From RPQJ01 sp046347155 (GTDB lineage Bacteria; Pseudomonadota; Gammaproteobacteria; Steroidobacterales; Steroidobacteraceae): DNA of 64,000 nt. Of this stretch, positions 24,570-32,911 are shown piece after piece; positions within the stretch are counted from its first letter, which is position 1; the number at the start of each line of letters is the position of its first letter. Where the stretch lies: positions 992,001-1,056,000 of the forward strand of contig JAXMGT010000001.1 in NCBI GenBank assembly GCA_046347155.1, given 5' to 3'. Made by a program: the position numbers and the translations under genes. The notes under the pieces are model-generated. The model made no database searches. It was given only the letters and a program-made list of their open reading frames with translations, and was not told the DNA's origin.

Positions 24570-26078
24570 ATGAAGCAGCTGTCGGGCATGGACAACCTGT
24601 TCCTGAAGCTCGAGCGCGGCAACCAGTACATGCATGTCGCCGGGCTCGGGATCTACGATCCGTCGACCGCTCCGGGCGGGCGCGTACGGTTCAAGGACGT
24701 GCTGCGCTTCTTCGAGGCGCGCCTCGATACGACGCCGGTCTTCCGCCGGCGCCTCGTCGTGCCTCCGCTCGGCGTCGACCGCCCGTACTGGATCGAGGAC
24801 GCGGACGTGGACGTCGAGTTCCACGTCCGGCACATCGCGCTGCCGCACCCGGGCGACTGGCGGCAGCTCTGCATCCAGATGGCGCGCATCCACTCCCGGC
24901 CGCTCGACCGGAGCAAGCCGCTGTGGGAGGCCTACGTCATCGAGGGCCTCGACAACATTCCCGGCATCCCGCCCGGCAGCTTCGCGTTCTACACAAAGTT
25001 CCACCACGCGGCCGTGGACGGTGAGGGCGGCGCGGTGCTGCTGCAGGCGATCCACTCGTTCTCGCCGGACGAGGCCGTCGAGGACGACGTGCGTCGCACG
25101 CGTGTCCGCGACCGCGAGCCGACGACGGTCGAGCTCTATGCGCGCGCGGTCGTGAACACGGCGCGCCGGATTCCCCGCGCGGCGAGCTTCGGCGTGCAGA
25201 CTGCGACGCGGCTCGCGGGCGCCGGGCTCGGCTACATGGGGCAGCTGCGAGGGATGCTGGCCGAGGCGGGGCTCCCGACCGTGGAGTCGGTGACGTCGGC
25301 GCTGCGCCGGCCACCCGTCACGCGCTTCAGCGGGCCCGTGTCAGCGCACCGGGTCGTCGAACTCGTGGGCCTGCCGATGGCCGAGATCAAGCAGGTCCGC
25401 AGCCGCATCGAGGGTGCCACGATCAACGACGTGTTCATGGCCACCGTCGGTGGCGCGCTGAACCGCTACCTGGGAGCCAAGGGCGAGCTGCCGGACCGGA
25501 CGATGACGGCCCAGGTTCCGATGACCTTGCGCGGGCAGGAGAAGGGCGGCGACCACGGCAACCGGGTCGGCGTTGCCGTGATGCCCGTGCACTCGGAGAT
25601 CGCGGACCCGATCGAGCGGCTGCACGCGATCCAGAAGGGCGCCGTGAAGGCCAAGGCGCTGATCGCCGTCGTCGGCAAGGACCTCGCCGCGAACCTCTAC
25701 GAGCTGCTGCCCGCGGTCGCCTCCGAGCTCTTCACGACCCGGGTGATGCTGCCGACGATGAACATCGTCGTGTCGAACGTGCGCGGCCCGGACGCGGCGA
25801 TGTACCTGGCCGGCGCGCAGATGGTGGCATTCGCCCCGGTCAGCATCGCGATGAACGGCCTCGGGCTCAACGTCACCGGATTCAGCTACCACGGCACGCT
25901 GTGGCTGTGCGCGGTGGCCTGCCGCTCGATGATGCCGGACCCGGCGTTCTTCGCAGAGTGCCTGCGCGGGAGCTTCGCGGACCTTGCGACGGCGGCGGCC
26001 GGCGGCGGCCCGAAGACCGCCGCCCGCCCCGCACTCACTTCGTCGTCGAGGCCGCGCCGGAAGCCGCGTCGGCCTTAG
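24570..26078 (+). CDS. Wax ester synthase/diacylglycerol acyltransferase (WS/DGAT)
   Basis: 502 aa. The catalytic HHxxxDG box is H-H-A-A-V-D-G at residues 145-151, followed by the conserved P-L-W-E type motif earlier (KPLWEAYVIEGL) and N-V-R-G-P near residue 410. The enzyme esterifies acyl-CoA to fatty alcohol or diacylglycerol, giving wax esters or triacylglycerol. Start ATG 24570 follows GGGGGAGA. The last 44 bases run antisense into the convergent peptidase gene; the C-terminal tail there is basic and low in complexity. Confidence 0.92.
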   Translation: MKQLSGMDNLFLKLERGNQYMHVAGLGIYDPSTAPGGRVRFKDVLRFFEARLDTTPVFRRRLVVPPLGVDRPYWIEDADVDVEFHVRHIALPHPGDWRQLCIQMARIHSRPLDRSKPLWEAYVIEGLDNIPGIPPGSFAFYTKFHHAAVDGEGGAVLLQAIHSFSPDEAVEDDVRRTRVRDREPTTVELYARAVVNTARRIPRAASFGVQTATRLAGAGLGYMGQLRGMLAEAGLPTVESVTSALRRPPVTRFSGPVSAHRVVELVGLPMAEIKQVRSRIEGATINDVFMATVGGALNRYLGAKGELPDRTMTAQVPMTLRGQEKGGDHGNRVGVAVMPVHSEIADPIERLHAIQKGAVKAKALIAVVGKDLAANLYELLPAVASELFTTRVMLPTMNIVVSNVRGPDAAMYLAGAQMVAFAPVSIAMNGLGLNVTGFSYHGTLWLCAVACRSMMPDPAFFAECLRGSFADLATAAAGGGPKTAARPALTSSSRPRRKPRRP

Positions 26079-28230
26079 CCGGCACCGGGAAGCCGCGCTT
26101 GCGCATCAGCGCGTCGACGCCCGGGTCGCGACCGCGGAACTCGCGATAGGCCTCCGCCGGGTCCTCGGTGTTTCCCTTCGAGAGCAGCGCCTTCAGCTTG
26201 GCGCCCTGCGCCTTGCTCCACGGGCCGCCGTTCTCGAGGAACGACTCCCAGGCGTCGGCCGTCAGCGTGTCCGACCACAGGTAGCTGTAGTAGCCCGCCG
26301 AGTACCCCTCGCCCGAGAACACGTGGTTGAACTGCGGCGTCCGGTGCCGCATGACGATCTCGCTCGGCATGTTGATCTCGGCCAGCGTCGCGCGCTCGAA
26401 CTGGTCCGGGTCGATCGGACCCGCGCTCGCGGCGAGGTGCAGCTTCATGTCCACGATTGCGCTCGACAGGTACTCGACCGTCTTGAAGCCCTCGTTGAAT
26501 GTCTCGGCCTTCTGGATCTTTGCCACCAGCTCCGGCGGGATCGGCTTGCCGGTCTTGTAGTTGAGCGCGTAGCGATTGAGGATCTCGGGCGTCGCGAGCC
26601 AGTGCTCGAGCAGCTGAGACGGGAATTCGACGTAGTCGCGCGAGACGTTCGTGCCCGAGAGCGTCGGGTAGCTCACGTTCGAGCTCAGCCCGTGCAGCGC
26701 GTGTCCGAACTCGTGGAACAGCGTCGTCGCGTCGGTCCAGCTGATCAGCACCGGTTCGCCGGGCTTGCCCTTCACGAAATTCGAGTTGTTCGACACGATG
26801 GTCCGGATGTCGGACTCGAAGCGCTCCTGGTTCCGGTAGGCATTCATCCAGGCGCCGGACTGCTTGCCCTCGCGCGCGTACGGGTCGAAATACCAGAGCC
26901 CGACCAGGCCGCCTTTCTCGTCGGTCACTTCCCAGACCCGGACGTCCGGGTGGTAGACCGGGACCTTCTTCGGGTCGACCGGCGTGAACGTGAACCCGAA
27001 CAGCTCCTTCGCCATGTAGAACATGCCCTCGCGCAGCTTCTCGAGCTGCAGGTAGGGCGTGATCTCGGTCTCGTCGAGGTCGTACTTGGCCTTTCGGACC
27101 TTCTCCGCGTAGTAACGGTAGTCCCAGGGCTCGATCCTGATCTTCGCGCCCTCCTTGTCGGCGATCGCCTGCATGTCGGCGACTTCCTCGTGCACACGCG
27201 CCACGGCGGCGGGCCACACGGCCATCATGAGCGCCATCGCACGCTCCGGGTTCTGGGCCATCTGGTCTTCGAGCTTCCACGCCGCGTGGTTCGCGTAGCC
27301 GAGCAGCTTGGCCCGCTCGTCGCGGAGCGCGAGGATCTTCGTGATCGTCGCGTTGTTGTCGTTCGGGCCGCCGCCGTCGCCGCGGTTCACGAACATCCGC
27401 CACACCTTTTCGCGCAGCGCGCGGTCGTCGGCGTAGGTCAGGAAGGGCTCGACGCTCGAGCGGGTGTTGCGGACCGCCCACTGGCCCTTGTGGCCGAGCG
27501 CCGCGGCCGCCTCGGCCTCGGCGTCGCGCACCGGGCCGGGCAGGCCGGCGAGGTCGGCCTCGCGCTCGATGTACACGACGCCGTTCTTCTCGTCGGCGAG
27601 CACGTTCTGGCTGAACGTCGTGTACAGGCCCGCGAGCTCCTGGTTGATCGCGGCGAGTCGCGCCTTCGCCTTGTCGTCGAGCTTCGCTCCGGCGCGGACG
27701 AAGTTCGTGTAGTACCACCAGGTGAGGCGCTGCTGCTCGGCGTCGAGGCCCGACGTCTCGCGCGCCGCGTACACGGCCTCGATGCGCTTGAACAGCGGCC
27801 CGTTCTGCGTGATCTTGTCCTGGAACGCCGCGAGCTTCGGCGCCATCTCCCGCTCGACCGCCTGCACGGCGTCGTCGTTCATCGTCGAGGTGTACACGTT
27901 GTAGACGGTTGCCGCCCGCGACAGCGCGCGGCCCGTGCGCTCGAGCGCGGCGATCGTGTTGTCGAACGTCGGCGCCGCCGGGTTCGTCGCGATCAGCTCG
28001 ACCTCGTCGAGGTTGCGGTCCATGCCGACCTCGAGGGCCGGCGCAAAGGAGTCGACCTTCGCCTTGTCGAACGGCGGCACGCCGCCGTACGGTCCCGTCC
28101 AGGGCGCGAGCAGCGGCTCGGCGAGCGCGATCTGCGCTTCGGTGGGCATGTCCGCGCTCACGGCGGCGTGACTCGAGACGGTGAGCAGGGCGGCCAGTGC
28201 GGCCGTCCGGAACTTGCGGTTGCGGTGCAT
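26035..28230 (-). CDS. dcp: Exported M3-family peptidyl-dipeptidase (Dcp-like)
   Basis: 731 aa. A cleavable signal peptide (residues 1-27, HAAVSA site) is followed by a typical M3 metallopeptidase with HEFGH at 506-510 and the downstream zinc Glu expected in the EFPSQLLEHW block. Dcp-type enzymes remove dipeptides from the C-terminus of peptides, here probably in the periplasm. Start ATG 28230 chosen for the signal peptide. The 3' end (Ala/Ser/Thr tail) overlaps the WS/DGAT gene on the other strand by 44 bases. Confidence 0.92.
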   Translation of the reverse strand: MHRNRKFRTAALAALLTVSSHAAVSADMPTEAQIALAEPLLAPWTGPYGGVPPFDKAKVDSFAPALEVGMDRNLDEVELIATNPAAPTFDNTIAALERTGRALSRAATVYNVYTSTMNDDAVQAVEREMAPKLAAFQDKITQNGPLFKRIEAVYAARETSGLDAEQQRLTWWYYTNFVRAGAKLDDKAKARLAAINQELAGLYTTFSQNVLADEKNGVVYIEREADLAGLPGPVRDAEAEAAAALGHKGQWAVRNTRSSVEPFLTYADDRALREKVWRMFVNRGDGGGPNDNNATITKILALRDERAKLLGYANHAAWKLEDQMAQNPERAMALMMAVWPAAVARVHEEVADMQAIADKEGAKIRIEPWDYRYYAEKVRKAKYDLDETEITPYLQLEKLREGMFYMAKELFGFTFTPVDPKKVPVYHPDVRVWEVTDEKGGLVGLWYFDPYAREGKQSGAWMNAYRNQERFESDIRTIVSNNSNFVKGKPGEPVLISWTDATTLFHEFGHALHGLSSNVSYPTLSGTNVSRDYVEFPSQLLEHWLATPEILNRYALNYKTGKPIPPELVAKIQKAETFNEGFKTVEYLSSAIVDMKLHLAASAGPIDPDQFERATLAEINMPSEIVMRHRTPQFNHVFSGEGYSAGYYSYLWSDTLTADAWESFLENGGPWSKAQGAKLKALLSKGNTEDPAEAYREFRGRDPGVDALMRKRGFPVPAKADAASGAASTTK

Positions 28231-28262
28231 CGTCGTGATCTCTCCAGCGGAAACAGGTGCAT

Positions 28263-28661
28263 TCAGCGGCGGCGCCCGCCGCCCATCGGCCGCGGCGCCG
28301 GAGTCGGGCGCGTCGCGGGTCGGGTCGCGGGCCGCGCGGCCGGGGTCGCGGGCCGCGTGGCCGGGGCGGGTCGGGTCGCGGGCCGTTCGGCCGGCAATTG
28401 ACCGGGTCCCGCCGGCAGCGTCGTCGGCCGGTCGGGGCGATCGCCCGGGGGCGGCACCTCGATCGGTCGACCACCACCGTCGACCCAGCAGCACGGGTAG
28501 CCCGGGTAGTAATAGGGATAGTACGGGTCGTAGTAGCCGTAGCTCATGCCGACCGCGACGCTCGCGCCGCCGTAGCCGGAGTAGCCGTCGTCGCTCGCGC
28601 AGCCGGCGAGGAGCATGGCCGCGACGACCGCGGCCGCGGTCCGGCGTGCGAGGCGAATCAT
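28263..28661 (-). CDS. Small lipoprotein with Tyr/Pro-rich and RPAT-repeat tail
   Basis: 132 aa. Lipobox LLAGC (Cys21), then a Gly/Tyr/Pro-rich stretch (YYDPYYPYYYPGYPCC) and a tail of imperfect RPAT/ATRPA repeats rich in Pro, Ala and Arg. Such low-complexity positive tails often contact peptidoglycan or nucleic acid; no enzyme domain is seen. ATG overlaps the stop of the VOC gene upstream (ATGA). Function unknown. Confidence 0.75.
   Translation of the reverse strand: MIRLARRTAAAVVAAMLLAGCASDDGYSGYGGASVAVGMSYGYYDPYYPYYYPGYPCCWVDGGGRPIEVPPPGDRPDRPTTLPAGPGQLPAERPATRPAPATRPATPAARPATRPATRPTPAPRPMGGGRRR
28309..28393. repeat. GC-rich imperfect tandem repeat within the lipoprotein gene
   Basis: Several copies of a GGGTCGCGGGCCGCG-type unit, encoding the Arg-Pro-Ala-Thr repeats on the minus strand. 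Probably prone to copy-number change; boundaries are approximate. Confidence 0.6.
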
Positions 28662-29560
28662 CGGGACTCTCCCGCGGCCGGCGGCCATTCCGCGATCGCG
28701 AACGGCGCGCCGGTCGGGTCCAGGATCACGGCCACCTGCGTGCCGTGGAACAGCGTGGGCTGCATGACCACGCGCCCGCCGGCCGCAACGGCCTGCGCCG
28801 TCGTGTCGGCAACGCGCCTGACGCGGACATAGGGCAGCCAGGTCGTCGGAACCCTGGCCGGTCGCTCGAGGATGCCGGCGCGCGCGTAGCCGCCGGACCA
28901 CAGCTGGTAGCCGGAGGATTCGCCCCTGGCCGCGCCGTCCACGACCTCGAACGGGGCGACGCCGCGATAGAACGCCGACATCTTCTGGGCGTCGGCGGCC
29001 CACAGTTCCGCCCAGAGCCACTGGTCGTACCCGCCCGTGTAGTCACCCGGATCGCCGTCCGCGGCATGGATCACGCCGAACAAGCCGCCCTCCGGGTCCA
29101 TGAAGAGCGCCTCGGTGCCGCGTTCCCCGAGCACGCTCGGCTTGATCACGACCTTGCCGCCGCTGCGCTCGACGGCCGTTGCCGCTGCATCGACGTCGGC
29201 CACCGAGAAGAACCCGACCCAGCGCGAGGACGGGAATTTCTCGCGATGCTCGGGCCTTGCGTAGACCATGCCGCCGATCGGTTCCCCGCCGGCCAGCACG
29301 ACGGTGTACGTCTTGAAGTCGTCCGGAGGGCCGTAGGTCTCGAACGTCCAGCCGAACACCTTGCCGTAGAACTGCGCGGCCGTGCCGACGTCGGCGGTCA
29401 GCAGTTCGGCCCAGACGATGCGGCCCGGCGTCCACGTGCCGGTCGGCGTATCGGTGATCGGCGGCCAGTAGCGTTCCGTTTCCGCGTGCGCGGCAGCTGA
29501 AACGATGGCCAGCCCGAGCGCGGCGAACATCGCTGGCCAGCCGGTCCGATTCGACCTCAT
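28658..29560 (-). CDS. Exported two-domain VOC (glyoxalase-like) protein
   Basis: 300 aa. The N-terminus looks like a signal peptide (cleavage near AHA, residue 26), unusual for a VOC-fold protein. Two VOC domains follow: first WAELLTADVGTAAQFYGKVFGW, second WLWAELWAADAQKMSAFYRGV, each ending with a FDP/MDPEGGLFG or LDPTGAPFAI motif. VOC proteins include dioxygenases, glyoxalases and antibiotic-binding proteins. The coupled lipoprotein downstream suggests an envelope complex. Activity unknown. Confidence 0.85.
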   Translation of the reverse strand: MRSNRTGWPAMFAALGLAIVSAAAHAETERYWPPITDTPTGTWTPGRIVWAELLTADVGTAAQFYGKVFGWTFETYGPPDDFKTYTVVLAGGEPIGGMVYARPEHREKFPSSRWVGFFSVADVDAAATAVERSGGKVVIKPSVLGERGTEALFMDPEGGLFGVIHAADGDPGDYTGGYDQWLWAELWAADAQKMSAFYRGVAPFEVVDGAARGESSGYQLWSGGYARAGILERPARVPTTWLPYVRVRRVADTTAQAVAAGGRVVMQPTLFHGTQVAVILDPTGAPFAIAEWPPAAGESR

Positions 29561-29627
29561 CGCGGAGACTCCTGCGCTGGATCCCTGTCGGGTGTGATCC
29601 CGTCGGTCCGGGGACGCGCAGTCTAGA

Positions 29628-29987
29628 TCAATCCGCCCCCGATGGGGGCACGCGCTCCGCCGGCCCGGCCAGCCACGCCGCCAGTGCGGTCACGGCGGCC
29701 ACCGCGCCCAGGATCGCGACCAGGCGCGCCCAGGGCTGCCCCGTGGCCGCGCGGTGGGCCGCGAGCACCCAGCCGGTGCGCAGCCACTCGGCCGTGCCGA
29801 GCACGAGCCCCGCCTGCAGCGCGCGCGAGACCCGGCGCTCGCGCAGGAACGGCAGTGCGCACATCGCGAGCGCGAGGCCTTCCGGCAGCCAGGCGCCGGC
29901 CCGGTGGAAATGTGCCGCAAGCAGCAGCGAGGCCAGCACCGGCAGCGCGACGCGGACGATGCTCCCGGGCGTCACGCCCGGTCCCAC
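29628..29987 (-). CDS. Small membrane protein, unknown
   Basis: 119 aa, three to four hydrophobic helices (for example VALPVLASLLLAAHF and LVAILGAVAAVTALAAWLAG). Not recognised. Its start overlaps the end of the DUF1840 gene by 16 bases, so the two form an operon. Confidence 0.7.
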   Translation of the reverse strand: MGPGVTPGSIVRVALPVLASLLLAAHFHRAGAWLPEGLALAMCALPFLRERRVSRALQAGLVLGTAEWLRTGWVLAAHRAATGQPWARLVAILGAVAAVTALAAWLAGPAERVPPSGAD

Positions 29988-30301
29988 ATCAGGTCCGAAC
30001 CGCGTGCGATCGCGGCGCGGAGCATCGCGACGAGGGGCACGGCCCGCGTCGCGAGCGTCACGGGCGGGTCCTGCTCTCGCCGGTCCGTGCGTTCCCCGGG
30101 TGACGGGGCCGGCGGCGGCACCGGCACGCTGGATCCGGTCGACTCGAGCGTGCGCTCGAGCCGTTCGAGCGCGGAGGGCAGGTCGGCCGCGAGGATGGCT
30201 CCCGGCACGCTCCCCGTGTGCCCCATCCCGGCAAGCAGTGCGCGCGCGGCGTCGCCGTGCATGTAGACCTCGTCATGCCGGGTCGAGAACTTGACGATCA
30301 A
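29972..30301 (-). CDS. DUF1840-like protein
   Basis: 109 aa. The N-terminal half (VKFSTRHDEVYMHGDAARALLAGMGH, then VPGAILAADLPSALERL) is the conserved DUF1840 pattern; the second half is a Pro-rich linker plus a short helical end. The family is widespread in beta- and gammaproteobacteria and of unknown function. First gene of a two-gene minus-strand unit, divergent from the crotonase gene. Confidence 0.78.
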   Translation of the reverse strand: MIVKFSTRHDEVYMHGDAARALLAGMGHTGSVPGAILAADLPSALERLERTLESTGSSVPVPPPAPSPGERTDRREQDPPVTLATRAVPLVAMLRAAIARGSDLMWDRA

Positions 30302-30367
30302 CGTGGGGCGCTCCAGAGGGTTCCCGTGAGATCATAGCGCTTCCACTGCCGTCCAGAGGCCGCGTCC

Positions 30368-31171
30368 ATGGAGTTCGAGAACCTGCTCGTCGAGCGCACC
30401 GACGACGTCCTGACCGTCACGCTGAACCGCCCCCAGAAGCTCAACGCGCTCTCGCTCGGGCTGCTCGTGGACCTGAAAGCCTGCGGCGAGTTCATCGCGC
30501 GGGAGCGCGGGTTGCGCGCGGTGCTGCTCACGGGGTCCGGCCGAGGATTCTGCGCGGGGGCCGACCTGAGCGACCCGGACAACCGGCCGGCGGCCGGCCG
30601 CACGATGGGGCAGTTCCTGTCGTCGCGGCTGCGCGAGTACTACAACCCGGCGGCGCTGTCGTGGAGCAACCTGCCCGTGCCGCTCGTCGTGGCGCTGAAC
30701 GGCGTCGCGGCCGGTGCGGGCGCATCGCTCGCGCTGATGGGCGACATCACGGTCGCGGCGCGATCCGCCGAACTCAAGTTCGTGTTCGCGCCGAAGCTCG
30801 GCCTCGTGCCGGACATGGGCGGCACGTGGTTCCTCGCGCAGCGCGTCGGCGAGGCGAAGGCGCGCGCCTACGCGCTCACCGGCCAGGCGATCGATGGCGC
30901 GGAAGCCGAGCGGGTCGGGCTCGTCGCCGAGTGCGTCGACGACGACCGGCTGGTCGCGCGGTCGCGGGAACTCGCGGCCGCACTGGCGGCCGGGCCCCGG
31001 GGCGCCTTCGTCGAGGTGCGTCGACTCACGTCGGGTGCGCTCGGCGCGACGCTCGCGGAGCAGCTCGAGGCCGAGGCCGCCGCGCAGGGCGTGCTCGGCG
31101 ACAGCGGGGATTTCGCCGAAGGCGTTGCGGCCTTCCTGCAGAAGCGGGCACCGCGTTTCGCGGCTCGCTGA
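30368..31171 (+). CDS. Enoyl-CoA hydratase/isomerase (crotonase family)
   Basis: 267 aa. Crotonase oxyanion-hole segments are present: GRGFCAGADLSD and NGVAAGAGASLALMGD, with KLGLVPDMGGTWFL typical of PaaG/PaaB-like hydratases and isomerases. It probably hydrates or isomerises enoyl-CoA in fatty-acid or aromatic-acid breakdown. Stands alone on this strand, near a second crotonase at 34590-35420. Confidence 0.9.
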   Translation: MEFENLLVERTDDVLTVTLNRPQKLNALSLGLLVDLKACGEFIARERGLRAVLLTGSGRGFCAGADLSDPDNRPAAGRTMGQFLSSRLREYYNPAALSWSNLPVPLVVALNGVAAGAGASLALMGDITVAARSAELKFVFAPKLGLVPDMGGTWFLAQRVGEAKARAYALTGQAIDGAEAERVGLVAECVDDDRLVARSRELAAALAAGPRGAFVEVRRLTSGALGATLAEQLEAEAAAQGVLGDSGDFAEGVAAFLQKRAPRFAAR

Positions 31172-31198
31172 GGCGGCCGGCGGCCCGGCCGGCCCGGA

Positions 31199-31696
31199 TC
31201 ACTGGCCGGTCTTGTCGGCCAGCCGGCTGCGGACGAAGAGCTTCGTTCTGAGCGTGACGTCGCCCTTGTGGCGCTGGTTCGTCGCGATGTCGTACGAGCT
31301 GCTCGAGTCCTCGAGCTGCACGTCCAGCCCCGGTCCCCCGAGCCAGCGGCCGCCGCCGAGCACGACGTGCACGCACTCGCGCCAGAGTTCCGGCGGGTCC
31401 TTCAGCGCGATCACGCCGTCGGCACCGCGGGCGAGCGCCTCCATGATGTTCGGGGCGTCGACTTCGCCGAGCACCGCGACGATCGGGTGCGTCGGGAACA
31501 TCTCGTTCGCGAGCGCCAGGGAATCCATCGACACGGTGCAGTCGACGAGCAGTCCCTCGCGCGCGCCCTTGTCCGGCGAGTCCGTGAGCTGGACCGCGCC
31601 GCCGAGGTAGGCGTCGAGCAGCTTGCGGAACGGTGCGTACGCCGAGTAGACGCGGCACACCGGCGGGGCATCCCTCCATGGGTCGACCAAGGTCAT
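31199..31696 (-). CDS. Receiver-like single-domain protein, unknown
   Basis: 165 aa from ATG 31696 (an in-frame GTG at 31741 adds 15 residues). The middle resembles a response-regulator receiver fold: LVDCTVSMDS at the strand-3 position, IVAVLGEVDAPNIMEALARGADGVIALKD, and the NarL-like LWRECVHVVLGGGRWLGGPGL. No HTH follows; instead a short tail VTLRTKLFVRS. The acidic pocket at the start is not obvious, so it may be a degenerate receiver. No kinase is adjacent. Confidence 0.5.
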   Translation of the reverse strand: MTLVDPWRDAPPVCRVYSAYAPFRKLLDAYLGGAVQLTDSPDKGAREGLLVDCTVSMDSLALANEMFPTHPIVAVLGEVDAPNIMEALARGADGVIALKDPPELWRECVHVVLGGGRWLGGPGLDVQLEDSSSSYDIATNQRHKGDVTLRTKLFVRSRLADKTGQ

Positions 31697-31884
31697 CGCC
31701 TCTCGGTTGTTCACGGACTGATTCCCATCGCCTCGCGGCACCAGCTGCCGCCACGACGGAATCTAGAATATCTATCGGCCGGAAGGCCCGATTCTGTCGC
31801 ATCGGATGCATATTCTGTGGACCGGTTCACAGGCCTCGCCTGCGATCGGCTAGGATTCCGCAAGAAGCCGTGCCAGGAGCCGTC

Positions 31885-32832
31885 ATGAGGTCGTATCGCC
31901 GGGAATCCCGATCCGTCCGGTCCGTGCCACGCGTCGCGGCCGCGACCCTCGTTGCAGCGACGTTCGCCGGGTGCGCGCCGTTCGCGATCGCGCAGGCCGC
32001 GGATGCACCGAAGCCACGGACGATGTCCGAGGTGATCGCCGCCTCGACGCCGTCCGACTGGCGCCCGCTCGATCCGGAGTACACGCTGTACCTGGACCTC
32101 GGGCCCGGCCGCGTCGTGATCGAGCTCGCACCGGCGTTCGCGCCGGAGCACGCCGCCAACATCCGGGCACTCGCGCGCGGCGGGTACTTCGACGGACTGT
32201 CGGTGATCCGCTCGCAGGACGATTTCGTCGTGCAGTGGGGCGACCCGGACGGCAAGCGCCCGTTCGGCGATGCGCGCGCGACGCTGCCACCCGAGTTCAC
32301 GGTGCCGATCACGCCGGCGCTGCCATTCACGGTGCTGCCGGACGTCGACGGCTACGCGCCCCAGGTCGGCTTCTCGAATGGATTCCCGGCGGCCCGCGAC
32401 CCGAAGTCCGGGCAGGCCTGGCTCGCGCACTGCTACGCAATGATGGGCGCCGGACGCGGCAACGAGGTCGACAGCGGCAACGGCGCGGAGCTCTACGTCG
32501 TGATCGGCCACGCGCCCCGCCAGCTCGACCGCAACATCGCGCTGGTCGGGCGCGTCGTGCAGGGCATGGAACTCCTTTCGACGCTGCCGCGCGGCACCGG
32601 GCCACTCGGGTTCTACGAGCAGCCGTCCCAGTACGTCCCGATCATCTCGGTGCGGCTCGCGGCCGACGTCGCGCCGGGCGGTCGCGAGCGGCTCGAGGTG
32701 ATGCGCACGGACACGGCGACGTTCGCGGCGCTCGTCGAGAGCCGCCGCAACCGGCAGGACGAGTGGTACAAGGTCCCGGCCGGCCACATCGACCTCTGCA
32801 ACGTGCCCATCCCGGTGCGCCGGCAGCCCTAG
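31885..32832 (+). CDS. Exported cyclophilin-type peptidyl-prolyl isomerase
   Basis: 315 aa. A signal peptide with an arginine-rich start ends near FAGC (Cys30, possible lipoprotein) or shortly after. The cyclophilin domain covers about residues 70-260: GRVVIELAPAFAPEHAANI, GYFDGLSVIRSQDDFVVQWGDPDG and GNGAELYVVIGHAPRQLD. The catalytic Arg and Phe-x-x-Gln positions are kept, although the usual HR is IR and the segment after GDP is longer than in E. coli PpiA. Likely aids folding of envelope proteins. A CAGGAG ribosome site precedes the ATG. Confidence 0.88.
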   Translation: MRSYRRESRSVRSVPRVAAATLVAATFAGCAPFAIAQAADAPKPRTMSEVIAASTPSDWRPLDPEYTLYLDLGPGRVVIELAPAFAPEHAANIRALARGGYFDGLSVIRSQDDFVVQWGDPDGKRPFGDARATLPPEFTVPITPALPFTVLPDVDGYAPQVGFSNGFPAARDPKSGQAWLAHCYAMMGAGRGNEVDSGNGAELYVVIGHAPRQLDRNIALVGRVVQGMELLSTLPRGTGPLGFYEQPSQYVPIISVRLAADVAPGGRERLEVMRTDTATFAALVESRRNRQDEWYKVPAGHIDLCNVPIPVRRQP

Positions 32833-32911
32833 CGCGGGCCGCGGTGGATTGCTCGGATTGTCGGCGCGGCCGCCCTGGTGCAACCTTGGGCGGGTGACGG
32901 GGGAAACCACG

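Noticed and set aside
28309..28393. Possible CRISPR-like repeats
   Set aside because: Units are contiguous, imperfect and inside a lipoprotein reading frame, with no spacers.
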